Origin: Dyella terrae
Lineage (GTDB): Bacteria > Pseudomonadota > Gammaproteobacteria > Xanthomonadales > Rhodanobacteraceae
Length of the DNA: 64,000 bases
Assembly (NCBI RefSeq): GCF_022394535.1
Contig: NZ_CP089414.1
Span: forward strand, 4,774,001-4,838,000
Direction of reading: 5' to 3'
Of the stretch, positions 56,380-64,000 are shown in pieces (the stretch's first letter is position 1; each line of letters begins with the position of its first letter). The translations under genes and the position numbers were made by a program. Below the pieces are notes generated by a model, which did not search any database, was not told the DNA's origin, and was given only the letters and a program-made list of their open reading frames with translations.

Positions 56380-56976
56380 ATGGCGGGTCTTCGACTCATC
56401 GTCGGACTGGGCAATCCCGGTGCCGAATATCTCCGAACCCGGCACAACGCCGGGTTCTGGTTTGTTGATGCCCTGGCGTCAGGGCAGGGCGAGCGCTTCG
56501 GTTTCGACGGCAAGCTGCATGGCGAGACCTGCAAGGTACGCATCGGCGGCCAGTCGGTGTGGCTGCTCAAGCCCGCCACCTTCATGAATAAAAGCGGCAT
56601 CGCCGTGGCTTCGGCGTTGCGCTACTACAAGATCGAGCCGGACGAGTGCCTGGTGGCGCACGACGAACTCGATCTCGATGCTGGCACCGTGCGGATGAAA
56701 TTCGACGGCGGTCACGGTGGCCAGAACGGTCTGCGCGACATCGTTGCGCATCTTGGGCACGCCAAATTTCATCGCCTGCGCATTGGCATCGGCCATCCAG
56801 GCCACAAAGATAGAGTTACGCCGTGGGTGCTCGGTCGCCCATCGGCGCAGGACGAAGACGCCATCGTCGACGGCATGGCGCGCGCGCTCGACGTGCTGCC
56901 GCTGGCGGTCGATGGCCAGTTCGACAAGGCCATGCAACAACTACATACCCCGGCGGCGGATAAGAAGACGGACTGA
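56380..56976 (+). CDS. pth: Peptidyl-tRNA hydrolase
   Basis: Releases tRNA from peptidyl-tRNA. 198 aa. VGLGNPGAEYLRTRHNAGFW carries catalytic H22 and N12. KPATFMNKSGIAVASALRYY and VAHDELDLDAGTVRMKFDGG follow, then GGHGGQNGLRDIVAHLGHAK. The C-terminal segment DRVTPWVLGRPSAQDEDAI is also typical. It sits between rplY and ychF, a conserved bacterial triad. Confidence 0.97.
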   Translation: MAGLRLIVGLGNPGAEYLRTRHNAGFWFVDALASGQGERFGFDGKLHGETCKVRIGGQSVWLLKPATFMNKSGIAVASALRYYKIEPDECLVAHDELDLDAGTVRMKFDGGHGGQNGLRDIVAHLGHAKFHRLRIGIGHPGHKDRVTPWVLGRPSAQDEDAIVDGMARALDVLPLAVDGQFDKAMQQLHTPAADKKTD

Positions 56977-57024
56977 TTGTCCGGGCTTTTGTTCGTCGCC
57001 AGATCACAGCTTCGCGGAGTTCCC

Positions 57025-58116
57025 ATGGGCATCAAATGCGGCATTGTCGGCCTGCCTAACGTCGGCAAATCCACCCTGTTCAACGCGTTGACCAAGGCGG
57101 GCATCGCTGCGGCCAACTTCCCGTTCTGCACCATCGAGCCGAACGTGGGCGTGGTGCCCGTGCCCGATCCGCGCCTGAACGCGTTGTCGGACATCGTCAA
57201 TCCGCAGAAAGTCATTCCGACCGCGGTCGAGTTCGTCGACATCGCGGGCCTCGTTGCCGGCGCATCGAAGGGTGAAGGTCTGGGCAACAAGTTCCTCGCG
57301 CACATCCGCGAAGTGGATGCGATCACGCATGTCGTGCGTTGCTTCGAGCACACCGACATCATCCATGTCGCCGGTAAGGTCGATCCGATCGCCGATATCG
57401 AGACCATCGATACCGAACTGGCGTTGGCCGACCTGGACTCCGTCGAGAAGGCGCTGAACCGCGCCGAGCGCGCCGCCAAGGCCAACGACAAAGAGGCCGT
57501 GGCGAAAAAGCCGGTGCTCCAGAAGCTTGCCGCTGGCCTCAACGAAGGCAAATCTGCGCGCAGCCTCGGCTTGGACGACGATGAAAAGGCGCTCGTGCGC
57601 GACTTGTTCCTGCTCACGCTGAAGCCGCTGATGTATATCGCCAACGTGCGCGAAGACGGCTTCGAGAATAATCCGCACCTGGACGCCGTGCGCGCCCGTG
57701 CCGTCACCGAAGGCGCCGAAGTGGTGCCGGTGTGCGCCGCTATTGAAGAAGAGCTCTCTCAGCTCGACGACGCCGACCGCGACGAATTTCTCAAGGACCT
57801 GGGTCTTGACGAGCCGGGCCTCAACCGCGTGATCCGCGCGGGCTACAAATTGCTCAATCTGCAGACCTACTTCACCGCTGGCGTGAAGGAAGTGCGCGCC
57901 TGGACGATCAAGCGTGGTTTCACCGCGCCGCAGGCGGCGGGCGTGATTCACACCGACTTCGAGCGCGGTTTTATCCGCGCCGAAACAGTGAGCTACGACG
58001 ATTTCATCCAGTACAAGGGCGAGGCTGGCGCTGCCTCGGCGGGCCGCCTGCGCAAGGAAGGTAAGGATTACATCGTGAAGGATGGCGACGTGCTGCACTT
58101 CCTGTTCAACGTCTAA
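57025..58116 (+). CDS. ychF: Redox-regulated GTPase/ATPase YchF
   Basis: Obg-related ribosome-associated P-loop NTPase, 363 aa. G1 is [20 protein letters not shown] at 6-25, and G3 is [20 protein letters not shown]. The G4 position lacks guanine-specific NKxD, as expected for ATP-preferring YchF. The C-terminal TGS domain reads [20 protein letters not shown] and [15 protein letters not shown]. The ATG at 57025 is chosen; upstream in-frame sequence is not conserved. A strong terminator follows. Confidence 0.97.
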   Translation: MGIKCGIVGLPNVGKSTLFNALTKAGIAAANFPFCTIEPNVGVVPVPDPRLNALSDIVNPQKVIPTAVEFVDIAGLVAGASKGEGLGNKFLAHIREVDAITHVVRCFEHTDIIHVAGKVDPIADIETIDTELALADLDSVEKALNRAERAAKANDKEAVAKKPVLQKLAAGLNEGKSARSLGLDDDEKALVRDLFLLTLKPLMYIANVREDGFENNPHLDAVRARAVTEGAEVVPVCAAIEEELSQLDDADRDEFLKDLGLDEPGLNRVIRAGYKLLNLQTYFTAGVKEVRAWTIKRGFTAPQAAGVIHTDFERGFIRAETVSYDDFIQYKGEAGAASAGRLRKEGKDYIVKDGDVLHFLFNV

Positions 58117-58131
58117 ACGGACGGTTCGGGG

Positions 58132-58163
58132 AAAAAAGGCCGCGCATTGCGCGGCCTTTTTTT
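58132..58163 (+). terminator. Intrinsic terminator after ychF
   Basis: GGCCGCGC (58138-58145), loop ATT and GCGCGGCC (58149-58156) are followed by T7 and preceded by A6. It ends the prs-rplY-pth-ychF stretch. Confidence 0.95.
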
Positions 58164-58351
58164 GTGTCCGTCTTCTTCTGCGTGAGTGGGAGGCGGCGAT
58201 CTGCAGCGTGGTGCAGGAATTCTCAACGGCGTGATCCTCCTTGGATTGATCGTGTTCGTTTGGAGTACCAGGCCACCATTCGGGGGCTGGCTGGATCGGA
58301 TGCTCACTGAGTTTCTTGTACGGCGCGCGGCGCGCGTGCTGTGATGCGGCC

Positions 58352-59311
58352 ATGGTTAATTTCCGCATACGACGGGCTTGCGTTGACGATGCGCCGGCCG
58401 TGTCACGACTGGTGCGTCGCGTTGCGCGCCGTTGGATCATGCCTGGCCAGCCGCCCGAGGCCGTAGAGGCACTGGAGCAGTCACTGCGGGCGCCAGTCGT
58501 CCGGCAACGCATGGAGTTCGATCTGCGCTTCCATCTCGCCTTCTTGGCTGGCGTGCTGGTTGGCGTCGCCGCGGTGCGCAACGATAGTCACGTGGTCTAT
58601 CTGTTTGTCAGTACGCGATACCAGGGTCAGGGCATCGCTAGAAAACTGTGGGATCGCTTGCGCAACGATTGTGAGCGCCGCGCAGGCACGCGTGTGTTCA
58701 CGCTCAATGCGGCTGAGGGGGCCGTCCCGGTCTACCAGCGCTTCGGTTTCGTGGTCGATCGCGATCCAGCGCGCCTGCGTGGCAAGGTGGTGGCAGTGCC
58801 CATGATCTGTTACGGCGCGAGTTCGTCGCAGCGTAAGGGGCGGCCTGACAAGGCATCGCGAACCGACGTAAGTGTGGCGGGAGAGTCCGTCAGAACCGTA
58901 TCTGAGACCGAGGCAGGCGGCAGCGCGATAGTCCTGGGCATTGTTGACGCCAATCGGATCGCTTCGAGGGTGTTTTCCGGGGCGTCGGCCTTCCCGGCGC
59001 GATGGGCGATGATTATGGGCAAGCGCGGCTCCGTCGCGTTAGGGTGCGTGGCCTGGCAGGACGTCAGTGCGGCGCAGGCGAGCAGTGCGACGGACTGTCG
59101 GCGGCTGGAGGCTTCATGGCGGCGGTGTCGAAGCGGGTCGCTGCATGATGCGCCTTGTTCGCCCATGCGTCATGTCCTGCCATGGCTCGCTGGGTTGCGC
59201 GCGGCGAGAGCCCGGCCAGGAATACGGGCGGTGTGCGTGGCGTGGGCGAGGGCGCATAATCTCGCTACTGTTCCCCTCGAGTCTCTCCTCCATGCCCGGC
59301 AAGCAACATGA
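58352..59311 (+). CDS. GNAT acetyltransferase with non-homologous read-through tail
   Basis: ATG 58352 opens a GNAT domain of about 160 aa: RIRRACVDDAPAVSRLVRRV, VVYLFVSTRYQGQGIARKLW (acetyl-CoA loop RYQGQGIARK), TLNAAEGAVPVYQRFGFVVD. Beyond about residue 165 the frame runs on for another 155 codons of low-complexity serine/arginine/alanine sequence. This lies antisense to a glycerophosphodiester-phosphodiesterase-like fragment and overlaps the thioesterase start. The natural stop therefore seems to have been lost. The GNAT half is credible; the tail is not. The 190 bases before the ATG hold the ychF terminator and no other gene. Confidence 0.6.
   Translation: MVNFRIRRACVDDAPAVSRLVRRVARRWIMPGQPPEAVEALEQSLRAPVVRQRMEFDLRFHLAFLAGVLVGVAAVRNDSHVVYLFVSTRYQGQGIARKLWDRLRNDCERRAGTRVFTLNAAEGAVPVYQRFGFVVDRDPARLRGKVVAVPMICYGASSSQRKGRPDKASRTDVSVAGESVRTVSETEAGGSAIVLGIVDANRIASRVFSGASAFPARWAMIMGKRGSVALGCVAWQDVSAAQASSATDCRRLEASWRRCRSGSLHDAPCSPMRHVLPWLAGLRAARARPGIRAVCVAWARAHNLATVPLESLLHARQAT
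58810..59117 (-). pseudogene. Glycerophosphodiester phosphodiesterase remnant (N-terminal fragment)
   Basis: On the minus strand an open frame reads SVALLACAALTSCQATHP, a lipoprotein-like signal, then RLPIIIAHRAGKADAPENTL. HRAG and ENTLEA are the N-terminal active-site signature of GDPD enzymes. The protein ends about 60 residues later (stop at 58810) without the rest of the barrel. The ATG nearest the signal (59117) is in another frame, so a second lesion is likely. The normal length would be near 300 aa. The fragment meets the 3' end of the GNAT domain, suggesting a deletion between two convergent genes. Confidence 0.5.
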
Positions 59312-59780
59312 AGTGAATTTCCGTTTCCTGGCTCAGCCGACTGATGTCAATTTCGGCGGCAAGGTGCACGGCGGCATGGTGATGAAGTGGATCGATCAGG
59401 CGGGTTACGCCTGCGCTGTCGCATGGAGCGGGGCCTACTGCGTTACCGCGTCGGTCAGTGGTATCCAGTTCGTGAAGCCCATTCTCATCGGTGACATGGT
59501 CACTGTGCGGGCGCGCCTGATCCATACGGGGCGCTCCAGCATGCACATGGCCGTGGATGTGCTGGCGCGCGATCTGCGCAGCGACGAGCATCGCTTGGCG
59601 ACCAGTTGCGTGATGGTGTTTGTGGCGCTGGATGCACCTGAGGGCAAGCCTACGCCGGTGCCGACATGGCAGCCGCGCGATGACCATGAGCGCCTGCTGC
59701 AGGAGCAGGCCATGAAGCTCATGAATCTTTCCAAGGAGATGGAGCAGCTTGTTGACGCGCACGTCGCGGAAGGTGTCTGA
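59292..59780 (+). CDS. Acyl-CoA thioesterase (YciA-like hotdog fold)
   Basis: 162 aa hotdog-fold thioesterase. VNFRFLAQPTDVNFGGKVHG and GGMVMKWIDQAGYACAVAWS hold the catalytic region (N and D), and VTASVSGIQFVKPILIGDMV and VRARLIHTGRSSMHMAVDVL follow as in YciA/acot relatives. It probably hydrolyses acyl-CoA in the cytosol. The start at 59292 begins the conserved region. It is independent of the tRNA operon that follows. Confidence 0.9.
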   Translation: MPGKQHEVNFRFLAQPTDVNFGGKVHGGMVMKWIDQAGYACAVAWSGAYCVTASVSGIQFVKPILIGDMVTVRARLIHTGRSSMHMAVDVLARDLRSDEHRLATSCVMVFVALDAPEGKPTPVPTWQPRDDHERLLQEQAMKLMNLSKEMEQLVDAHVAEGV

Positions 59781-59841
59781 GAGACACCTCTGAGTTGGTG
59801 AAAAAAAACGCGGAAAAACGTCAATTTTTTCGCAGAAGGTG

Positions 59842-59870
59842 TTGACAGCCCCCGGGCTGATCCACACAAT
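59842..59870 (+). promoter_or_regulatory. Sigma-70-type promoter of the tRNA-tuf operon
   Basis: TTGACA (59842-59847), a 17-base spacer and CACAAT (59865-59870) precede tRNA-Tyr by 14 bases. The perfect -35 and spacing fit a strong stable-RNA promoter. Confidence 0.8.
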
Positions 59871-59884
59871 AGCCGTTCTTTGTT

Positions 59885-59970
59885 GGAGGGATACCCAAGC
59901 GGCCAACGGGGGCAGACTGTAAATCTGCTGGCTTACGCCTTCGGTGGTTCGAATCCACCTCCCTCCACCA
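59885..59970 (+). tRNA. tRNA-Tyr (anticodon GTA)
   Basis: 86 bases with encoded CCA. The acceptor GGAGGGA pairs with TCCCTCC. The anticodon loop CTGTAAA gives GTA, and a long class-II variable arm is present. First gene of a tRNA-Tyr/Gly/Thr-tuf array. Confidence 0.97.
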
Positions 59971-59987
59971 GACGAGTTCCGCGCAGG

Positions 59988-60061
59988 GCGGGAGTAGTTC
60001 AATGGTAGAACATCAGTTTTCCAAACTGATTACGCGGGTTCGATTCCCGCCTTCCGCTCCA
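59988..60061 (+). tRNA. tRNA-Gly (anticodon TCC)
   Basis: 74 bases with encoded CCA. Acceptor GCGGGAG pairs with CTTCCGC (one G-T pair). The anticodon loop TTTCCAA gives TCC, and the T arm GCGGG-TTCGATT-CCCGC is canonical. Second gene of the array. Confidence 0.97.
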
Positions 60062-60084
60062 TTGGCTCTCGCTGGTTTTGCAGT

Positions 60085-60160
<76 letters not shown>

Positions 60161-60228
60161 TCTCACCGCGGTCCGCGGGTATTGATTCCACTCCTCATTA
60201 TTTTTGACTCCATCGGGGTTTTAGGCGT

Positions 60229-61419
<1,191 letters not shown>

Positions 61420-61467
61420 GCTGTACACTGGGGAGTCGCCCGCTCTGCGGGCTGCAAGGAAATCCCG

Positions 61468-61487
61468 GGGCGGACCTAGGTCCGCCC
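61468..61487 (+). terminator. Hairpin after tuf, weak terminator candidate
   Basis: GGGCGGAC (61468-61475) pairs perfectly with GTCCGCCC (61480-61487) around CTAG. A short TTGG tail replaces a T run, so it may attenuate or process transcripts between tuf and tRNA-Trp rather than fully stop them. Confidence 0.45.
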
Positions 61488-61554
61488 TTGGAATAGGTGC
61501 CCAAGGGCGCCACCTTGTGGCAGCAAGGCGAGCGACTTCACCCATTTTCTGAAT

Positions 61555-61630
<76 letters not shown>

Positions 61631-61711
61631 TCTTCCCGAGGATCCACGACGGATGGCGGATGGCATGCAGACCGTAGCCCGGTCGATGCCTTTCTCATCC
61701 GATCACGTCGC

Positions 61712-62107
61712 ATGAATACGAAGGCAGAATCAACTAAGGGCGCTACTGGCGCCGATATTGCCAAGCTGGTGCTGGCCGTAATCGTGCTGGCAGCCGGCAT
61801 TTTTGCGTATTCTTGGTTCGGCAGTGACGGCGCAGTTCCACAGTCGGTACGACTGCTGGGCGTGCTGGCGGCGCTGATCCTTTCGCTGGCCATCGGTGCG
61901 TTCACTGCCCCTGGCCGGCGTGTGCGCGCCTTCCTCGGCGAGTCGCAGTTCGAATTGCGCAAGGTGGTCTGGCCTGCCCGCGACGAAACGCTCAAGACGA
62001 CCGGCATTATCATTGTCGTGGTCATTGTGCTTTCGCTGCTGCTGGGCCTGATTGATCTGATCCTGAAGTCGGTCGTGCTCGACTGGCTGCTCAAGCTCGG
62101 TACATGA
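61712..62107 (+). CDS. secE: Preprotein translocase subunit SecE
   Basis: Stabilises SecY in the Sec channel. 131 aa with three hydrophobic helices (IAKLVLAVIVLAAGIFAYSW, VRLLGVLAALILSLAIGAFT and a final GIIIVVVIVLSLLLGLIDLI), like the three-helix enterobacterial form. The conserved amphipathic segment FLGESQFELRKVVWPARDET precedes the last helix. The start at 61712 opens the conserved region. nusG follows 9 bases later. Confidence 0.95.
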   Translation: MNTKAESTKGATGADIAKLVLAVIVLAAGIFAYSWFGSDGAVPQSVRLLGVLAALILSLAIGAFTAPGRRVRAFLGESQFELRKVVWPARDETLKTTGIIIVVVIVLSLLLGLIDLILKSVVLDWLLKLGT

Positions 62108-62116
62108 GGTGATGGC

Positions 62117-62677
62117 ATGAGCAAGCGTTGGTATGTGGTGCACGCCTATTCGGGCTTCGAAAACCAGGTAAAGCGGTCGCTTGATGAGCGAATCCGTCGC
62201 GCTGGTATGGAGGAGAGGTTCGGCGAAGTGTTGGTTCCGACCGAAGAGGTCATCGAGATGCGTAGCGGCCAGAAGCGCCGCAGCGAGCGCAAGTTCTTTC
62301 CTGGTTACGTTCTCGTGCAGATCGAGACGGATACCGAGGGTAAGGCGCCGCGCATCGACGACGAGTGCTGGCACTTGGTCAAGGAAACCCCGAAAGTCAT
62401 GGGTTTCATTGGTGGCACGGCGGACCGACCGCTCCCGATCCGTGACTCTGAGGCCGATGCCATTCTGAGTCGCGTTCGTGAGGGTGTCGAGAAGCCTAAG
62501 CCCAAGGTCCTGTTTGAGCCTGGCGAAATGGTTCGCGTCACCGATGGTCCGTTCAATGACTTCAACGGCGTGGTCGAAGAGGTCAACTACGAGAAGAGCC
62601 GGCTACGCGTCGCGGTGCTCATTTTCGGTCGATCGACCCCGGTTGAGCTGGAATTCGGTCAGGTCGAGAAAGCCTGA
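62117..62677 (+). CDS. nusG: Transcription termination/antitermination protein NusG
   Basis: Binds RNA polymerase and Rho. 186 aa. The NGN domain begins [20 protein letters not shown] and includes [15 protein letters not shown]. The KOW domain is [40 protein letters not shown], with the final [11 protein letters not shown]. It is coupled to secE. Confidence 0.97.
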   Translation: MSKRWYVVHAYSGFENQVKRSLDERIRRAGMEERFGEVLVPTEEVIEMRSGQKRRSERKFFPGYVLVQIETDTEGKAPRIDDECWHLVKETPKVMGFIGGTADRPLPIRDSEADAILSRVREGVEKPKPKVLFEPGEMVRVTDGPFNDFNGVVEEVNYEKSRLRVAVLIFGRSTPVELEFGQVEKA

Positions 62678-62708
62678 CTTGGCTCTATGGCTGGCCTCGG
62701 CATGGGGC

Positions 62709-62737
62709 TTGCTTAAAACTTGATCAATCTCTATACT
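62709..62737 (+). promoter_or_regulatory. Sigma-70-type promoter of the rplK-rplA operon
   Basis: TTGCTT (62709-62714), a 17-base spacer and TATACT (62732-62737) precede rplK by about 135 bases. A GC-rich stretch follows the -10, as in stringently controlled promoters. The rest of the 194-base gap is the untranslated leader. Confidence 0.75.
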
Positions 62738-62871
62738 GCGCGGTTCACGCTGGGGTGTTTTGCCCGGCGTGCCCGTGTTTCTGGGGTTCGCGGGACGGCG
62801 AGCCTTCCTCTCTCAGGGAATGACAACGTTTCGAGGAGCCGCAAGGCGCTTGAACTCGCGAGGAAAATGCA

Positions 62872-63300
62872 ATGGCAAAGAAAGTAACTGGTTATATCAA
62901 GCTGCAGGTCAAGGCCGGTCAGGCCAATCCGTCGCCGCCGGTGGGTCCGGCCCTCGGTCAGCGCGGCCTGAACATCATGGAGTTCTGCAAGGCGTTCAAT
63001 GCCGCTACGCAGAAGCTGGAGCCAGGTCTCCCGATCCCCGTGATCATCACGGCCTATTCGGACCGTAGCTTCACCTTTATCACCAAGACCCCGCCGGCGT
63101 CGATCCTGATCAAGAAGGCCACGGGCATCGCCAAGGGCTCGTCCAAGCCGAACACCGACAAGGTCGGCAAGATCACCCGCAAGCAGCTGGAAGACGTTGC
63201 AAAGCAGAAGGAGCCGGATCTCACGGCTGCTGATCTGGACGCTGCAGTGCGCACCATCGCTGGTAGCGCGCGCAGCATGGGCTTTGTGGTGGAGGGCTAA
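62872..63300 (+). CDS. rplK: 50S ribosomal protein L11
   Basis: Binds 23S rRNA at the GTPase centre. 142 aa, normal length. The N-terminus [20 protein letters not shown] and the conserved [20 protein letters not shown] and [20 protein letters not shown] are typical, as is the C-terminal RNA-binding domain ending [18 protein letters not shown] lies upstream of the ATG. rplA follows after 3 bases. Confidence 0.98.
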   Translation: MAKKVTGYIKLQVKAGQANPSPPVGPALGQRGLNIMEFCKAFNAATQKLEPGLPIPVIITAYSDRSFTFITKTPPASILIKKATGIAKGSSKPNTDKVGKITRKQLEDVAKQKEPDLTAADLDAAVRTIAGSARSMGFVVEG

Positions 63301-63303
63301 GAC

Positions 63304-64000
63304 ATGGCAAAGATCACGAAGCGTTTGAAGGCGGCCCAGGCCGCAGTGCAGCCGGGCAAGCTCTATGGCCTGGAAGAAGCCCTGACCATCGTCAAGAACA
63401 ACGCCAAGGCGAAGTTCGCTGAGTCCGTGGACGTCGCCGTCCGCCTCGGCATTGACGCCAAGAAGTCCGACCAGGGTGTGCGTGGTTCGTCGCTGCTGCC
63501 GCACGGCACCGGTAAGACCGTCAAGGTCGCCGTGTTCGTGCCGGCGGGCGAGAAGGCCGAGGCCGCCAAGGCTGCCGGTGCTGATGCTGTCGGTATGGAC
63601 GACCTGGCTGAGCGCATGCAGGCTGGTGATCTCGACTTCGGTCGCGTGATCGCTACGCCGGACGCGATGCGTGTGGTCGGTAAGCTTGGTCAGCTGCTCG
63701 GCCCCCGTGGCCTGATGCCGAACCCGAAGGACGGCTCGGTCACGGCCGACGTCGCCACGGCTGTCAAGAATGCCAAGGCCGGCCAGGTGAAGTTCCGCAA
63801 CGACAAGGCGGGCATCATCCACGCCACCATCGGCAAGGCTAGCTTCGACGCTGCCCAGCTCGCGGACAACCTGAACGCTCTGGTCAACGACTTGCTGAAG
63901 GCCAAGCCGTCGACCGCCAAGGGTCAGTATCTGCAGAAGGTCGCTCTGTCGTCCACCATGGGCGTGGGCGTGCCGGTCGAAGTGTCGACTCTGTCGGTGT
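63304..64000 (+). CDS. rplA: 50S ribosomal protein L1, 3'-truncated by the window
   Basis: ATG 63304 opens a frame that runs to the window end, giving 232 codons with no stop. Homologues are about 230 aa, so only a few residues are missing. [80 protein letters not shown] and [16 protein letters not shown] follow the family. In many bacteria L1 represses its own operon at a leader site. Confidence 0.97.
   Translation, partial: MAKITKRLKAAQAAVQPGKLYGLEEALTIVKNNAKAKFAESVDVAVRLGIDAKKSDQGVRGSSLLPHGTGKTVKVAVFVPAGEKAEAAKAAGADAVGMDDLAERMQAGDLDFGRVIATPDAMRVVGKLGQLLGPRGLMPNPKDGSVTADVATAVKNAKAGQVKFRNDKAGIIHATIGKASFDAAQLADNLNALVNDLLKAKPSTAKGQYLQKVALSSTMGVGVPVEVSTLSV

Noticed and set aside
57004..58581. 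525-codon minus-strand frame opposite ychF
   Set aside because: No recognisable domain, antisense to an essential conserved gene, and crosses its terminator.

Overview
The window is one contiguous, GC-rich, gene-dense bacterial segment. Gene content and order point to the gammaproteobacterial order Lysobacterales (Xanthomonadales), most likely the Rhodanobacteraceae (Dyella/Rhodanobacter/Luteibacter type). This placement is inferred from synteny and protein character: the prfA-hemA / TPR-lolB-ispE-tRNA-prs-rplY-pth-ychF block, the tRNA-tuf-tRNA-secE-nusG-rplKA block, a three-subunit transhydrogenase, a xanthomonalisin-like S53 protease and REP-like GTCATTCC repeats.

Layout. 1-8.2 kb: end of a chemotaxis cluster (MCP, cheW, MCP, cheR, cheD, cheB, a small membrane MCP, a STAS protein). 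8.3-16.6 kb: TPR membrane protein, diguanylate cyclase, small exported protein, Nudix hydrolase, EamA exporter with AraC regulator, 5'-3' exonuclease, nitroreductase and cytidine deaminase. 16.7-21.3 kb: proton-translocating transhydrogenase genes (pntAA, pntAB, pntB), with a sigma factor/DUF3619/DUF3106 cassette inserted antisense between pntAA and pntAB. 21.3-28.4 kb: DUF1330/MarR pair, sufT, a broken DUF465 gene, and a secreted S53 (sedolisin) protease gene with a long structured leader. 28.6-41.5 kb: acyl-CoA dehydrogenase, aldo/keto reductase with divergent LysR gene, exported methyltransferase-like protein, outer-membrane protein with divergent MocR regulator, S9 peptidase, and a wrbA-yihY-tlpA-acyP group. 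41.5-48 kb: PAS-GGDEF-EAL protein, VOC protein, polyphosphate kinase 2, and a TPR/O-GlcNAc-transferase-like protein. 48-64 kb: core housekeeping genes with five tRNAs, ending inside rplA.

Working units. CheR and CheD/CheB modify receptors, and the two large receptors end in xWxxF tethers typical for CheR/CheB docking. The pnt products form the NADPH-generating membrane complex. The LolB, IspE, Prs, L25, Pth and YchF genes serve outer-membrane assembly, isoprenoid and nucleotide synthesis and translation. The tRNA-Tyr/Gly/Thr-tuf-tRNA-Trp-secE-nusG array precedes the L11/L1 operon.

The sequence carries at least five single-base frame breaks in otherwise intact, conserved genes (DUF3106, pntAB, DUF465, S53 protease, O-GlcNAc-transferase-like). 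Four lie in or next to homopolymers, so consensus-sequence indels are the simplest explanation. The observations most worth following up are a possible terminator/antiterminator leader before the S53 protease gene, an in-frame GNAT-IspE fusion, the split pnt operon, and a C-terminal GE[VI]ELF tag shared by CheD and the neighbouring small receptor.
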